The position numbers and the translations under genes were made by a program. The notes under the pieces were generated by a model. The model did no database searches and was not told the DNA's origin. It worked only from the letters and a program-made list of their open reading frames with translations. Of a DNA stretch of 64,000 bases, positions 36,248 through 43,901 are shown piece by piece. The stretch comes from Paenibacillus glycinis (GTDB taxonomy: Bacteria; Bacillota; Bacilli; Paenibacillales; Paenibacillaceae). Numbering within the stretch: the first letter of the stretch is position 1; each line of letters opens with the position of its first letter. The stretch lies in NCBI RefSeq assembly GCF_009909185.1, contig NZ_JAAAMV010000020.1:1-64000 (forward strand), given 5' to 3'.

Positions 36248-37708
36248 ATGTTCCGGACGATTCGGGCCAAGTTCGTCGTCGGCTTCTTCCTGATCTTCTG
36301 CCTGTCCTTTCTCGTGCTCAACGTAACCCTCAAGGAAGTCATCCGGACGAGCAACCAGAAGATCATCACCTCCGATCTGATCGGATTGAAAAACAACAGC
36401 AACGTCTACGTTCGCCAAGCCTTCCTTATTAATCACTTCACGAACAACGATCTCTATTTCGGGCAGATGGCCGAGGAAATGGTGGACGACCTGCACCACG
36501 CCACCTCCAGCGACGTCAGCGCCTATACCGTCGACGGCATCCTGCTCTATTCGTCCGACCGCCAGGTGTTCGCCGGAAGCAACACCGACGATCTCAAGCA
36601 AGCGCTGAGCGGCAAGACCGCCTATACCGTGACGTACGAGGGAAGCGCCGGCTCCGTGCTGTATTCGTACCCCGTCGTCATCGACGGGGTCAAAGTGGGC
36701 ATTCTGCGGTTCGCCAAGGATTTCTCCCCCTTGTACGAGCAGAGCGGACGCATCCAGAACCTCATCTTCTACGTCGCGCTGACGATATTCGCGGCGGCCT
36801 TCCTGTTCTCCTACATGCTGTCGCGGCATATCACGATTCCGATCGTCAAGCTGACGCGGGCCTCCACGGAGGTGATCGCGGGCAATCTGAACGTGCGCAT
36901 CGGCATCCGGCGCAAGGACGAGATCGGGCGGCTCGCTTCCAACTTCGGCGACATGATCCGCCGCATCAGCAGCCAGATCGCGACCATCGCCCGCGATCGG
37001 GACCGGTTGAAGGAGCTGAACGAGCAGGAGAAACGATTTTTCGACAACGTGACCCATGAGCTCAAGACGCCGCTCACCTCGATTCTCGGCTATGCCGAGA
37101 TCATCCGGGAGAACGGCGAGAGCGACCGGGCTTTTTTCGAGAAGGGCATGAATCATATCGTGGAGGAAAGCCGGCGGCTGCACGGCATGGTGCTGAATCT
37201 GCTGGAGATGTCGCAGCGGAACGCCGGACGCGGGGACGTCGGGCTCGTCGAGACGGGCGGCATCCTGCGCGACGTCTGCGACGCGATGGCGATCCGGGCG
37301 CAGCGCTACAAGAAACGCATCGCGCTGGACGCGGCGGACGGACTGTACGTGCTCGGCCAGCCGGACCGGCTTCGGCAGCTATTCATTAACCTGCTCGACA
37401 ACGCGATCAAATACAGCTCCCCCCGATCGGAGATTTCCGTTCGGGCCGAGGCGGCCTCCGACCGCGGGACGGTTCGGTTCGCATTCGCCAATCAGGGACC
37501 CGAGCTGGCCCCGGAGCAGCTGGCCAACGTGTTCGAGCCCTTCTATTCGGCGGACCGCAGGTTCAAAGAAGAAGGCAGCGTCGGCCTCGGACTCAGCATC
37601 GTGAAATCGATCGTCGACGATCACGGCGGGACGATCCGCATGACGAGCCAAGACGGATGGACAAGCGTAAGCGCGGAGCTTCCGGCCGCGGGATCGGAGC
37701 GAACATGA
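36248..37708 (+). CDS. sensor histidine kinase (HAMP-HisKA-HATPase), locus C
   Basis: A 486-residue classical kinase: TM1 at about 8-28, extracellular domain to about 170, TM2 about 172-192, HAMP about 193-245, HisKA with His270 in 'DNVTHELKTPLTS', and HATPase with 'NLLDNAIKYSS' and 'GLGLSIVKSIVDDHGG'. It partners the preceding OmpR-type regulator. The start has a poor Shine-Dalgarno and depends on coupling. Its stop overlaps the start of the following lipoprotein gene (ATGA), so kinase and lipoprotein are translationally linked, suggesting that the lipoprotein modulates signalling. Confidence 0.94.
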   Translation: MFRTIRAKFVVGFFLIFCLSFLVLNVTLKEVIRTSNQKIITSDLIGLKNNSNVYVRQAFLINHFTNNDLYFGQMAEEMVDDLHHATSSDVSAYTVDGILLYSSDRQVFAGSNTDDLKQALSGKTAYTVTYEGSAGSVLYSYPVVIDGVKVGILRFAKDFSPLYEQSGRIQNLIFYVALTIFAAAFLFSYMLSRHITIPIVKLTRASTEVIAGNLNVRIGIRRKDEIGRLASNFGDMIRRISSQIATIARDRDRLKELNEQEKRFFDNVTHELKTPLTSILGYAEIIRENGESDRAFFEKGMNHIVEESRRLHGMVLNLLEMSQRNAGRGDVGLVETGGILRDVCDAMAIRAQRYKKRIALDAADGLYVLGQPDRLRQLFINLLDNAIKYSSPRSEISVRAEAASDRGTVRFAFANQGPELAPEQLANVFEPFYSADRRFKEEGSVGLGLSIVKSIVDDHGGTIRMTSQDGWTSVSAELPAAGSERT

Positions 37709-38844
37709 CGAATATTCGGCGCATGGCCTTTCTGCCGGCGGCCTTGGCGGCGCTGCTCGTCCTGATGTCGGGATGCACGGGCAGCCCGCGCTCCGAGACG
37801 ATCGTCATCCCCGGCACGGCGGACGATCGCATGAGCGGCGCGAACGGGCAGCCTTTCCAAGTCAAAACGATCTACCGCTTGCCCGCGCCGAACGGGCAAT
37901 TGCTCGGCTGGACCGGCCCGGAGGCGGTGCTCGGATTATCCCGGGGCAGCGCTCCTTCGCTGGACACGTCCCTTCAATTGGAGCGCTTGTCCGCCCCGTA
38001 CGACAAGGCCGAACAGCTGCGGAGCGTGGACATCAATACCGACATATTCGAGCTGTCGCCGGACGGGAGATCGATATCGGGCATCGGCAAGGACAGAAGC
38101 GGCAACTTTCTGGAAGATATATCGGTGGCGGACGGAACGAGCAAATCCGCGGCCGCGCCCGACGGCATGTCGTGGAAGCTGTACTCCCGCAGCCTGAAGT
38201 GGTCGGGCAACAGCCGCTACGTATCGTTCCTTGTCGCGGGCTCGGCAAGGGGCCAAACGAACATCGCGGCGTACGATACGCAGGCGGGAACGGTCAAGAC
38301 CTACCCGCTGGCCGGGACGCTGCGTTCGTCGGGCTACGCGCAGTCGGTCGTCTTGTCGGACGATGCCGGCGGCGCGCTGATTCAAACCGAGGATACGGTC
38401 ATGCTCGCGAAGCGCGAAGGGAGCGGATATCGCGTCCAATACGATCATCCGAGCGGGGCGGAACAGGCCGTCTGGGTCACGAACGATCAATTCGCGTTCC
38501 TTGGCGGAGACGGCACCTTGTTCGAGTACGACCGGCGCAACGGGGAGCTCTCCGTCTTGCTGGAGAAGGTCGGCAGCTTCCGCATCTCTTCGGACCGGAA
38601 AGTGATCGCCTATACCCAGAACGAGAAGGATACGATCTACGCAGGCAAACTGCAGGGCAACAACGTCCTGTACCGCAACGTCGTTTATCAAGGGATCGTC
38701 CCGCTGCAGATGCATTGGAGTCCCGGCAACGATGCGCTGCTGATCGAAGGCTGGAAGCAATACGCGCGATCCGAGGAGCAAAGCATGCCGTCTTCGGCCG
38801 CGCCCGAAGCGGCGAATCAACCGTTTATAATCGAATTCCGCTAG
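37705..38844 (+). CDS. TolB/WD40-like beta-propeller lipoprotein, locus C
   Basis: A 379-residue lipoprotein, lipobox 'LMSGC' (Cys24). The rest is built of short strand-rich repeats with 'SPDGRSISGIG', 'WSGNSRYVSFLV', 'SSDRKVIAYTQ' and 'HWSPGNDALLIEGW', the pattern of a TolB-like propeller, though no consensus blade is strong. The start at 37705 overlaps the kinase stop by 4 bp (ATGA) after GGAGCG; the frame continues 16 codons upstream. It likely acts on the outer face of the membrane, perhaps as an accessory to the kinase, by analogy with other lipoproteins encoded downstream of wall-sensing kinases. That role is inference. Confidence 0.7.
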   Translation: MTNIRRMAFLPAALAALLVLMSGCTGSPRSETIVIPGTADDRMSGANGQPFQVKTIYRLPAPNGQLLGWTGPEAVLGLSRGSAPSLDTSLQLERLSAPYDKAEQLRSVDINTDIFELSPDGRSISGIGKDRSGNFLEDISVADGTSKSAAAPDGMSWKLYSRSLKWSGNSRYVSFLVAGSARGQTNIAAYDTQAGTVKTYPLAGTLRSSGYAQSVVLSDDAGGALIQTEDTVMLAKREGSGYRVQYDHPSGAEQAVWVTNDQFAFLGGDGTLFEYDRRNGELSVLLEKVGSFRISSDRKVIAYTQNEKDTIYAGKLQGNNVLYRNVVYQGIVPLQMHWSPGNDALLIEGWKQYARSEEQSMPSSAAPEAANQPFIIEFR

Positions 38845-38845
38845 G

Positions 38846-38872
38846 AGGACCGGCGAAGCGGGCCGGTCCTTC
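38846..38872 (+). terminator. hairpin after the locus C lipoprotein gene
   Basis: AGGACCGGC / GCCGGTCCT, 9-bp stem, followed by TTCCC. Probably a weak first terminator ahead of the strong one. Confidence 0.45.
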
Positions 38873-38892
38873 CCGCATGGCTTGCCCGCGAA

Positions 38893-38931
38893 CGGCGGAC
38901 CGGACGATTTGTCGTCCGGTCCGCCGTTTTT
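38893..38931 (+). terminator. strong intrinsic terminator, end of the two-component operon
   Basis: A 15-bp perfect stem, CGGCGGACCGGACGA and its complement, with a 4-nt loop and TTTTT. It separates the two-component operon from the importer operon, whose control box begins 4 bp later. Confidence 0.9.
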
Positions 38932-38934
38932 GGT

Positions 38935-38991
38935 TTGGAGACAATTTGTTCACAAGCGGATGAAGTTTTGGAGACATGTCTTCTTTATAGT
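38935..38991 (+). promoter_or_regulatory. locus C control element, copy 2, with promoter of the importer operon
   Basis: TTGGAGACAATTTGTT followed by C and ACAA (38935-38955), 20 of 21 identical to the copy at 34577. GACAT recurs at the same offset (39-43), and -10 TATAGT starts at 38986, again 51 bp from the box start. A second GTTTTGGAGACAT lies at 38965-38977. Confidence 0.6.
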
Positions 38992-39050
38992 CGAAAGGAG
39001 CAAGTCGGGACGGTACCGTTCCGAAGCCGATTACGAAGGAGATAGCGCGA

Positions 39051-40523
39051 ATGAAAACATACGGAATAGGCATCGCCGCGAGCTGCGTGCTCGCGATCGC
39101 GTTGACGGCCTGCAGCGGCGAAAACGCGAACGGCGGACAAAATGCAGGCGCGAACGGCGGCACGCCCGCGCAAAATGCCGGCGGCAGCGGAACCGCATCC
39201 GGAGCGGGCACGGGGTCGAACGCCGGCGGCACGAAGGGCGCTGCGGCAGGCGATGCGCCGGATGCCGGCGGCAAGAAGACGATCGTCTTCTCGAGCTTCT
39301 GGCAGGACGACAGATTCGAGGATGCGATCAAGAAATACGAGGCGCTGCATCCGAATATCGAGATCAAGCTCGAGGAAGGCATCTACAAGAACGAGACGCT
39401 CGACGCGGACATCGACAAATACTTGACCGCCACGAATGCGGCAATGCTGGCCGGCAAAGGCCCCGACCTTCTCGCGATGGATCTGCTTCCGACCGACAAC
39501 TACGTGCGGCATAAGCTGCTGGCGGATCTGAGCACGTTCATGGAACAGGATTCGGACTTCCATGAAGACGAGTATTTCGCGAATATCCTGGACAACGTCA
39601 GGATCGGCGGAGGTTTGTACAGCATGCCGCTCACTTTCTTCCTGCGGGGCTTCGCGGGGGACGTCGACGCGATCGCAAGCACCGGCGCGAAGTTCGACGA
39701 TCTGACATGGTCCTGGAGCGATTTCGCCAAGACGGCCGAGGAAATGGTCGCGAAGGGCGCGTTGCCGTCGGCGTTATCGTACGAAGGCCCCGAGTACCTG
39801 CTCGGCGAGATGGTCGGCGACAATCGTGCCTTGTTCATCGATGACGCCGCGCATCAGGCGCATTTCGATTCGGCATCCTTTACCGGGCTCATGAAACAAG
39901 TCGAAGCACTGTTCGACGACGGCGTCGTCTCCAAGACGGGGCGCGGGGTGAACGCGTATTTTCAAAGCATCCAGATCAATTCGCCGAAGGATTACCTGGA
40001 ATCGATGCAGGGCTACAGCCTCGGCGTGAAGCTGGCGAACAAGAACCTGGGCGAACACGTGAAGCTGTATGCCAAGCCCCACGCGCAGGATACGGCGGCC
40101 GGCGGGTATTTTCAAACCTACCGGAACGTCGCGATCAACGCGAACTCCAAGGTGAAACCGGAAGCCTGGGACTTCATCGAATATTTGATGTCGGCGGATA
40201 TCCAGGCACCGCTGAACACGACGGGATTCCCGATCAACAAGGCCGCGTACGCCAAGCAGATCCAAGCGGTGAAGGACATGGGCGCGATCAAAGGCAACGC
40301 GGAGGGGCCGCTGCAAGGAGCGACCTTCCAGGTGGACGACGCGATGCTGGACGGATTGAGCGGCTATGTGAACGGAGCGGTTCACCCGGTCGGGGAATCC
40401 AAGTCCGACAAGCTCTGGCAAATGGTCGTGACGGATTCGAAGGCGTACTTCGCCGGGCAGAAATCCGCGGAGGACGTCGCGGAGCTGATCCAGAACAAAG
40501 CGACGACGCTTCTCCATGAGTAG
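39051..40523 (+). CDS. ABC sugar importer substrate-binding lipoprotein, locus C
   Basis: A 490-residue CUT1-type binding protein with lipobox 'ALTAC' (Cys21), a Gly/Asn/Ala-rich linker to about residue 75, then 'KKTIVFSSFWQDDRFEDAIK' opening the binding fold. GAAGGAGA precedes the ATG. It overlaps the following permease by 8 bp, unlike the other three importers, where a gap separates these genes. It shares a control element with an amidase gene, so the ligand could be a wall- or envelope-derived sugar rather than a plant oligosaccharide; this is inference. Confidence 0.88.
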   Translation: MKTYGIGIAASCVLAIALTACSGENANGGQNAGANGGTPAQNAGGSGTASGAGTGSNAGGTKGAAAGDAPDAGGKKTIVFSSFWQDDRFEDAIKKYEALHPNIEIKLEEGIYKNETLDADIDKYLTATNAAMLAGKGPDLLAMDLLPTDNYVRHKLLADLSTFMEQDSDFHEDEYFANILDNVRIGGGLYSMPLTFFLRGFAGDVDAIASTGAKFDDLTWSWSDFAKTAEEMVAKGALPSALSYEGPEYLLGEMVGDNRALFIDDAAHQAHFDSASFTGLMKQVEALFDDGVVSKTGRGVNAYFQSIQINSPKDYLESMQGYSLGVKLANKNLGEHVKLYAKPHAQDTAAGGYFQTYRNVAINANSKVKPEAWDFIEYLMSADIQAPLNTTGFPINKAAYAKQIQAVKDMGAIKGNAEGPLQGATFQVDDAMLDGLSGYVNGAVHPVGESKSDKLWQMVVTDSKAYFAGQKSAEDVAELIQNKATTLLHE

Positions 40524-41406
40524 CGGCATGCGGCTTCGGACGCTGCGTCCGCACCGAGGGGACGGGTTCAAGGCGATCTGGTTCCTCGCGCCGAGCCTCG
40601 TCGGGTTCGCGGTCTTTTATTTCATCCCGTTCCTGCTCGGGATCTACGAGTCCCTGACGGACGGCGCGCTGGGCGGCAAGTTCGTCGGCTTCGCCAATTA
40701 CATGGAGCTGTTTCGCAGCGGCTCCTTCCGCAAGGCGGCGTCCAATACGATGCTTTTCGCGGGGATCGGCGTTCCGCTGCTCATCGCGCTGTCGCTGCTG
40801 CTCGCCATGCTGTTGAACCGGCCGCTCTACATGCGCGACTGGCTGCGGACGTCGATCATGATGCCGCTGGTGGTGCCCGTCGCGTCCATCGTCATGGTAT
40901 GGCAGATCTTCTTCGATTGGAACGGCACGCTGAACGCGTTGCTGCATCGCTTTCATCTGGCGCGGATCGACTGGATGCAATCGAACTGGTCGATGAGCAT
41001 CATCGTGGTCATGTACATCTGGAAAAACATCGGCTACAACATGATTCTGTTCCTGGCCGGCCTCCAATCGATTCCGAGGGATTATTACGAAACGGCCGCC
41101 ATCGAGGGAGCCGGGCGGCTGCACCAGTTTCGCCATATTACGATGGTGTATCTGACGCCGACGATGTTCTTCGTCGTGCTGATCTCGATCATCAATTCGT
41201 TCAAAGTATTCCGGGAGACGTACCTGCTCGCCGGGGACTACCCATACGACAGGCTGTACATGCTGCAGCATTACATGAACAACATGTTCTTCACGCTCGA
41301 TATCCAGAAGCTGACGGCCGCCGCCACGATCATGGTCGGGTGCATCGTGCTGCTGGTATCGGGACTGCTCGGCGTCGAACGCCGGTTCCGGGATAACGTG
41401 GAGTAG
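40516..41406 (+). CDS. ABC sugar importer permease (MalF type), locus C
   Basis: A 296-residue permease with six predicted TM segments and a slightly divergent EAA loop ('ETAAIEGAGRLHQFRHITMV'). 'APSLVGFAVFYFIPFLLGIY' is the typical first helix. Its start lies inside the end of the binding-protein gene (8-bp overlap), so the two are translationally coupled. Confidence 0.9.
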   Translation: MSSGMRLRTLRPHRGDGFKAIWFLAPSLVGFAVFYFIPFLLGIYESLTDGALGGKFVGFANYMELFRSGSFRKAASNTMLFAGIGVPLLIALSLLLAMLLNRPLYMRDWLRTSIMMPLVVPVASIVMVWQIFFDWNGTLNALLHRFHLARIDWMQSNWSMSIIVVMYIWKNIGYNMILFLAGLQSIPRDYYETAAIEGAGRLHQFRHITMVYLTPTMFFVVLISIINSFKVFRETYLLAGDYPYDRLYMLQHYMNNMFFTLDIQKLTAAATIMVGCIVLLVSGLLGVERRFRDNVE

Positions 41407-41418
41407 CGGGGGGTTATC

Positions 41419-42297
41419 ATGAAGAAAATATCCTGGCTTCCAAGGCTGATCCTGTCGCTCGCGATCGGCGCGGTCGCCGTCGCCACGCTGATCCCGATCC
41501 TGCTGACGTTCACGAATTCGCTGATGACGGAGGAGGAGATCGGCCGCAATTACGACCTGCTCGGGAAGATGGTCGATGCCGCGGCGGGCGGCAAGGACGC
41601 ATTCGTCAATTTGAAGATTCTGCCGGACTGGCTGTCCTTCAAGCAGTACGCGCAGGTGCTGGTGCTGAGTCCGAAGTTTCTCAGCATGTTCTGGAATTCG
41701 GCCGCGCTCGTCGTGCCGATCGTCGTCGGGCAGACGATCGTCGCTTCGCTGGCTGCCTACGCTTTCGCCAAGCTGCGTTTCTTCGGACGGGACAAGCTGT
41801 TCCTGGTCTATCTGATGACCATGCTCATGCCGTTCCAGGTCACGCTCGTGCCGAACTATCTCGTCATCGACAAGCTCGGGCTCATGAATCATGCGTCCGC
41901 GATCATCCTGCCCGGCATCTTCGGGGCATTCGGGGTGTTCATGATGCGGCAGTTCATGTCGCATATTCCGTACGCCTACTCCGAAGCCGCCAAGATCGAC
42001 GGAGCCGGGCAATGGACGATCTTCGCGCGCATCATGCTGCCGCTGGCGAAGCCGGGATTGGCGGCATTGACCATCCTTTTGTTCGTCGATTACTGGAATA
42101 TGATCGAGCAGCCGCTCATTTTCCTGCAGGATGCGGCGAAGCAGCCGTTATCGCTTTACTTGGCGCAGATCAATCAATCGGCGCGGGGCATCGGCTTTGC
42201 CGCTTCCGCGCTGTACATGGCCCCGATGGTGCTGCTGTTCCTTTACGCGGAGTCCTACTTCGTCGAAGGCATTCAACAATCGGGCATCAAAGGATAA
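41419..42297 (+). CDS. ABC sugar importer permease (MalG type), locus C
   Basis: A 292-residue permease with a periplasmic-type loop insertion of about 35 residues after TM1 ('GRNYDLLGKMVDAAAGGKDA'), which is long for this family. EAA loop 'EAAKIDGAGQWTIFARIMLP'; ends 'SYFVEGIQQSGIKG'. GGGGGG lies before the ATG. It pairs with the preceding permease; no ATPase gene is present. Confidence 0.9.
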   Translation: MKKISWLPRLILSLAIGAVAVATLIPILLTFTNSLMTEEEIGRNYDLLGKMVDAAAGGKDAFVNLKILPDWLSFKQYAQVLVLSPKFLSMFWNSAALVVPIVVGQTIVASLAAYAFAKLRFFGRDKLFLVYLMTMLMPFQVTLVPNYLVIDKLGLMNHASAIILPGIFGAFGVFMMRQFMSHIPYAYSEAAKIDGAGQWTIFARIMLPLAKPGLAALTILLFVDYWNMIEQPLIFLQDAAKQPLSLYLAQINQSARGIGFAASALYMAPMVLLFLYAESYFVEGIQQSGIKG

Positions 42298-42313
42298 CTC
42301 AGGAGTGATCGTC

Positions 42314-43453
42314 ATGGAAGAACAGACGTCCCGATCCAGAAAACGCAAGATTCGGCTCATCGCGGGCGCGTTCCTCGTGCTGCTGGCCGGATGCACGCTG
42401 GCCGGCAATTCGCTGCGCGCGTTGTCGTTGCCGAAGGTCTACACGGCGGTCCCGTCCGCGGGCACGCTCGCGCATGACTTCGAAGGCAGCGCCGCGATAC
42501 AGCCGGGCGAGACGAGGAATCTCTCGAATCCGGCGGGCTGGAAAGTCGCGAAGGTGCTCGTCAAGCAGGGGGATCAGGTGCACGCAGGCCAGCCGCTCGT
42601 GCAATACGACGACGCGGACGCGATGCTGGAGCTGGCCGATCAGCAGGCGTCCCTGAAGAAGCTCAATCTGTCGATGCATCAGCTGGAGACCGATTATATC
42701 GAAGCCGCAGGCGGGGACAGCGCTTCGGCGAAGGTGGCCGCGGCCAACGCGATCGAAACGGCCAAGCTCGACATCGCGAGCCAGCAGGAGCATATTCAGC
42801 ACCTGCAGAAAACCATTGCCGAAAGCAGGCAGATCGCGGCGCCGTTCGATGGCGTCGTCACGGCGGTCAACGCGGCGGCCGGCCTCGACTCGGGCGGCTT
42901 GCCGGACGTCACCTTGTCTAACGCGGTCAAAGGGTACCGGCTTCAGCTCCTCGTGCCGGGCGATACGGCGGCCTTGCTCCATATCGGCGATACGCTGGAT
43001 CAAATCACCCTGCTGGAGGCGGACGACCGGAAGCTCACGGGCACGATATCGGCGATCGAGGAGGTCGCTGCGGGCGGCGGGGATCCGGCAGACGGCGACG
43101 AGACCGGTTCCGGGGCGGCTGTCGGCTCGTCGTACAAGCTGACCGTCGCGTTCAAGGACGACGGCCTTCGCGGAGGCGAGCGGGCGAAGGTGAAGCTGTC
43201 CGAGACCGGCGGCGACCAACTCATTCTCGTGCCGAACGAGGCGGTCCACAAGAATGCCGAAGGAACGTACGTCTTCACGCTGAGAGCCGAAGAAGGGCCG
43301 CTCGGCAACGCTTATTACGCCGTCGAAACGCCGGTAAAAGCAGTCGACGCGAACGAGTACGTGACGGCGGTCAGCGAGGGACTGTTCGAGCAGCAGGAGA
43401 TCATCGTCAATAGCAGCGACTTCATCATGGATGGCGTGCGCGTCCGCCGGTAA
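42314..43453 (+). CDS. HlyD/RND-type membrane-fusion adaptor lipoprotein in an importer operon
   Basis: A 379-residue protein: basic N-terminus, hydrophobic segment with lipobox-like 'LLAGC' (Cys27), a lipoyl/barrel-sandwich half-motif ('GWKVAKVLVKQGDQVHAGQP'), a helical hairpin of about 75 residues (coiled coil, about 110-170), the second half-motif ('QIAAPFDGVVTAVNAAAG'), a beta-barrel region and a C-terminal 'ILVPNEAVHKN..YVF' membrane-proximal domain. This is the periplasmic adaptor (MFP) family that normally links MacB-like ABC exporters or RND pumps. Here it is 16 bp behind the two sugar permeases with no exporter gene. It follows CAGGAG. The family is sure, the role is not. Confidence 0.85.
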   Translation: MEEQTSRSRKRKIRLIAGAFLVLLAGCTLAGNSLRALSLPKVYTAVPSAGTLAHDFEGSAAIQPGETRNLSNPAGWKVAKVLVKQGDQVHAGQPLVQYDDADAMLELADQQASLKKLNLSMHQLETDYIEAAGGDSASAKVAAANAIETAKLDIASQQEHIQHLQKTIAESRQIAAPFDGVVTAVNAAAGLDSGGLPDVTLSNAVKGYRLQLLVPGDTAALLHIGDTLDQITLLEADDRKLTGTISAIEEVAAGGGDPADGDETGSGAAVGSSYKLTVAFKDDGLRGGERAKVKLSETGGDQLILVPNEAVHKNAEGTYVFTLRAEEGPLGNAYYAVETPVKAVDANEYVTAVSEGLFEQQEIIVNSSDFIMDGVRVRR

Positions 43454-43537
43454 TGCGCCGGGCGCCATGTATCGCGTGACCTGACAAGGCTCACAATGCC
43501 GCTCGCATTCGCTTTGGAGAAATTTGCTGAATAAGTG

Positions 43538-43567
43538 TTGACTTCGTACTTTCATTCGTGGTATATT
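43538..43567 (+). promoter_or_regulatory. promoter of tRNA-Leu copy 3
   Basis: TTGACT (43538-43543), 18-bp spacer, TATATT (43562-43567), 46 bp before the mature tRNA. Confidence 0.65.
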
Positions 43568-43613
43568 AATTTTCGCCGCTTCTGAGAAGAAGGAAGCGAC
43601 ATCTGCCGGATGT

Positions 43614-43700
43614 GCGGTCGTGGCGGAATTGGCAGACGCGCTAGATTCAGGTTCTAGTGGTGTAACAGCCGTGGAGGTTCGAGTCCTCTCGACCGCACCA
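43614..43700 (+). tRNA. tRNA-Leu (anticodon CAG), copy 3, CCA encoded
   Basis: The first 84 nt are identical to copies 1 and 2, and CCA is encoded at 43698-43700. The 5' leader keeps a hairpin, here ACATC-tgccg-GATGT. Confidence 0.97.
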
Positions 43701-43715
43701 ACCATACAAATTCAA

Positions 43716-43745
43716 GAAGCCCTGCTCGTGCAGGGCTTCTTTTTT
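43716..43745 (+). terminator. terminator after tRNA-Leu copy 3
   Basis: GAAGCCCTGC-tcgt-GCAGGGCTTC followed by six T. Confidence 0.9.
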
Positions 43746-43901
43746 ATGTTTGCCTGACAGCAGCGCTCGTCAAGCCGCCGCCGGACGGATGCACTCGGAG
43801 ATGCCGGTGCGCGAACGCTGCGCTTTTCGCCCCGCGATTGACTATCCCTGTCGAAAGCAGTAATAATAGGCCATAGGCAATTCGACATTAGGCAGACGGG
43901 A

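Noticed and set aside
43514-43534. A third copy of the locus C 21-bp box before tRNA-Leu copy 3
   Set aside because: TTGGAGAAATTTGCTGAATAA needs a gap and several mismatches, and the distance to the -10 is 48 instead of 51 bp.
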